Below, piece by piece: positions 63,690-64,000 of a stretch of DNA of 64,000 bases. The stretch spans positions 248,001 to 312,000 of the forward strand of contig NZ_JOMI01000009.1 in NCBI RefSeq assembly GCF_000711235.1. Reading direction: 5' to 3'. Position 1 is the stretch's first letter; every line of letters starts with the position of its first letter. The position numbers were made by a program, and so were the translations under genes. Source of the DNA: Prevotella sp. 10(H). Lineage in GTDB: Bacteria; Bacteroidota; Bacteroidia; Bacteroidales; Dysgonomonadaceae. A model generated the notes under the pieces. The model was not told the DNA's origin. It saw only the letters and a list, made by a program, of their open reading frames with translations, and did no database searches.

Positions 63690-64000
63690 TTATTCTACAA
63701 AACCGGCTTTATCTGATGTCAACAGAACTCTCATTTGCTGTTTCTTATCCCTATCAATTTTTTTACGTAAAGTATATTCATCTGAAAATATATGAGCATT
63801 TCTGAAAATCTCATCGGTTTTCTCTTGATATTCTTCTAACGAACATATCACTTTTGCCGGATTGCCGGCTGCGACAACATTATCCGGAATTGATTTTATT
63901 ACTACACTATTTGCACCTATCACAGAGTTCTCACCTATGGTGACACCCGGCATAATCATTGATCGTGCTCCGATGAAAACATTTTTTTTGATGTTTATCC
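63690..64000 (-). CDS. Left-handed beta-helix (hexapeptide) acyltransferase, partial
   Basis: C-terminal part of a hexapeptide-repeat O-acetyltransferase that probably acetylates a sugar of the polysaccharide. The frame stays open through the right edge (INIKKNVFIGARSMIMPGVT), so the methionine at 63959 is internal and the true start is outside the window. The repeats GVTIGENSVIGANSVV and the turn DNVVAAGNPAKVI are characteristic of the maltose/galactoside and serine acetyltransferase group. A charged C-terminal extension of about 55 residues follows (EYQEKTDEIFRNAHIF to SDKAGFVE). Confidence 0.88.
   Translation of the reverse strand, partial: INIKKNVFIGARSMIMPGVTIGENSVIGANSVVIKSIPDNVVAAGNPAKVICSLEEYQEKTDEIFRNAHIFSDEYTLRKKIDRDKKQQMRVLLTSDKAGFVE

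Noticed and set aside
1-64000. CRISPR arrays, tRNA or rRNA genes, insertion sequences, att sites
   Set aside because: No regularly spaced repeats, cloverleaf-like or rRNA-like stretches, transposase or integrase motifs were noticed. The only long inverted repeat (2157-2241) has no flanking mobile gene.

Overview
The window comes from a Bacteroidota genome, most likely order Bacteroidales (Dysgonomonas/Parabacteroides-like; the genus is a guess). The evidence is two SusC/SusD polysaccharide-utilization loci (PULs), a hybrid two-component sensor, an ECF sigma/FecR pair, a Bacteroidota-type (subtype iii) type VI secretion system, and promoter elements resembling TAnnTTTG. I saw no rRNA, tRNA, CRISPR array, transposase or integrase.

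Region 1 (1-21,370) is a PUL controlled by a hybrid two-component sensor (HTCS). Divergent from the sensor lie susC, susD, two surface lipoproteins, then glycoside hydrolases: GH2 with a discoidin domain, a clan GH-D enzyme, GH36 alpha-galactosidase, GH43 and GH3. A hairpin terminator closes the run. Three of its genes are broken. The HTCS has an internal deletion with frameshift plus a stop inside the receiver domain, susD has a one-base frameshift, and GH43 has an in-frame TGA. A natural reading is that the locus lost its activator and is decaying. The substrate may be a galactose-containing plant polysaccharide, but the sequence does not settle this.

Region 2 (21,438-32,229, minus strand) is a second, apparently intact PUL of the other regulatory type: ECF sigma factor, FecR anti-sigma, SusC with an N-terminal STN signalling domain, SusD, then a terminator hairpin and a large GH106-like hydrolase. 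A frameshifted lspA-like gene (32,471-32,909) follows.

Region 3 (33,012-53,449) is a complete T6SS-iii. The ATPase gene tssH is divergent across a 658-bp non-coding region from a 17-kb operon: hcp(tssD)-tssB-tssC-hcp2-hcp3-unknown-tssE-tssF-tssN-tssK-tssG-tssI(vgrG)-tssO-two envelope proteins-tssR-second tssF. The sheath, tube, baseplate, spike and Bacteroidota-specific membrane complex are all encoded. No recognisable effector, immunity or PAAR gene is present. The notable features are two different TssF paralogs, three Hcp paralogs, and a conserved-looking 144-residue protein of unknown function.

Region 4 (53,450-64,000, minus strand, running off the right edge) is a surface-polysaccharide biosynthesis cluster. 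It holds six glycosyltransferases (two GT2, four GT4), a Wzx-type flippase, a polysaccharide pyruvyl transferase, a hexapeptide acetyltransferase and a membrane-anchored GH88/GH105-like protein. Most of its genes overlap by 4 bases. Its last gene meets the last T6SS gene tail to tail with no gap.
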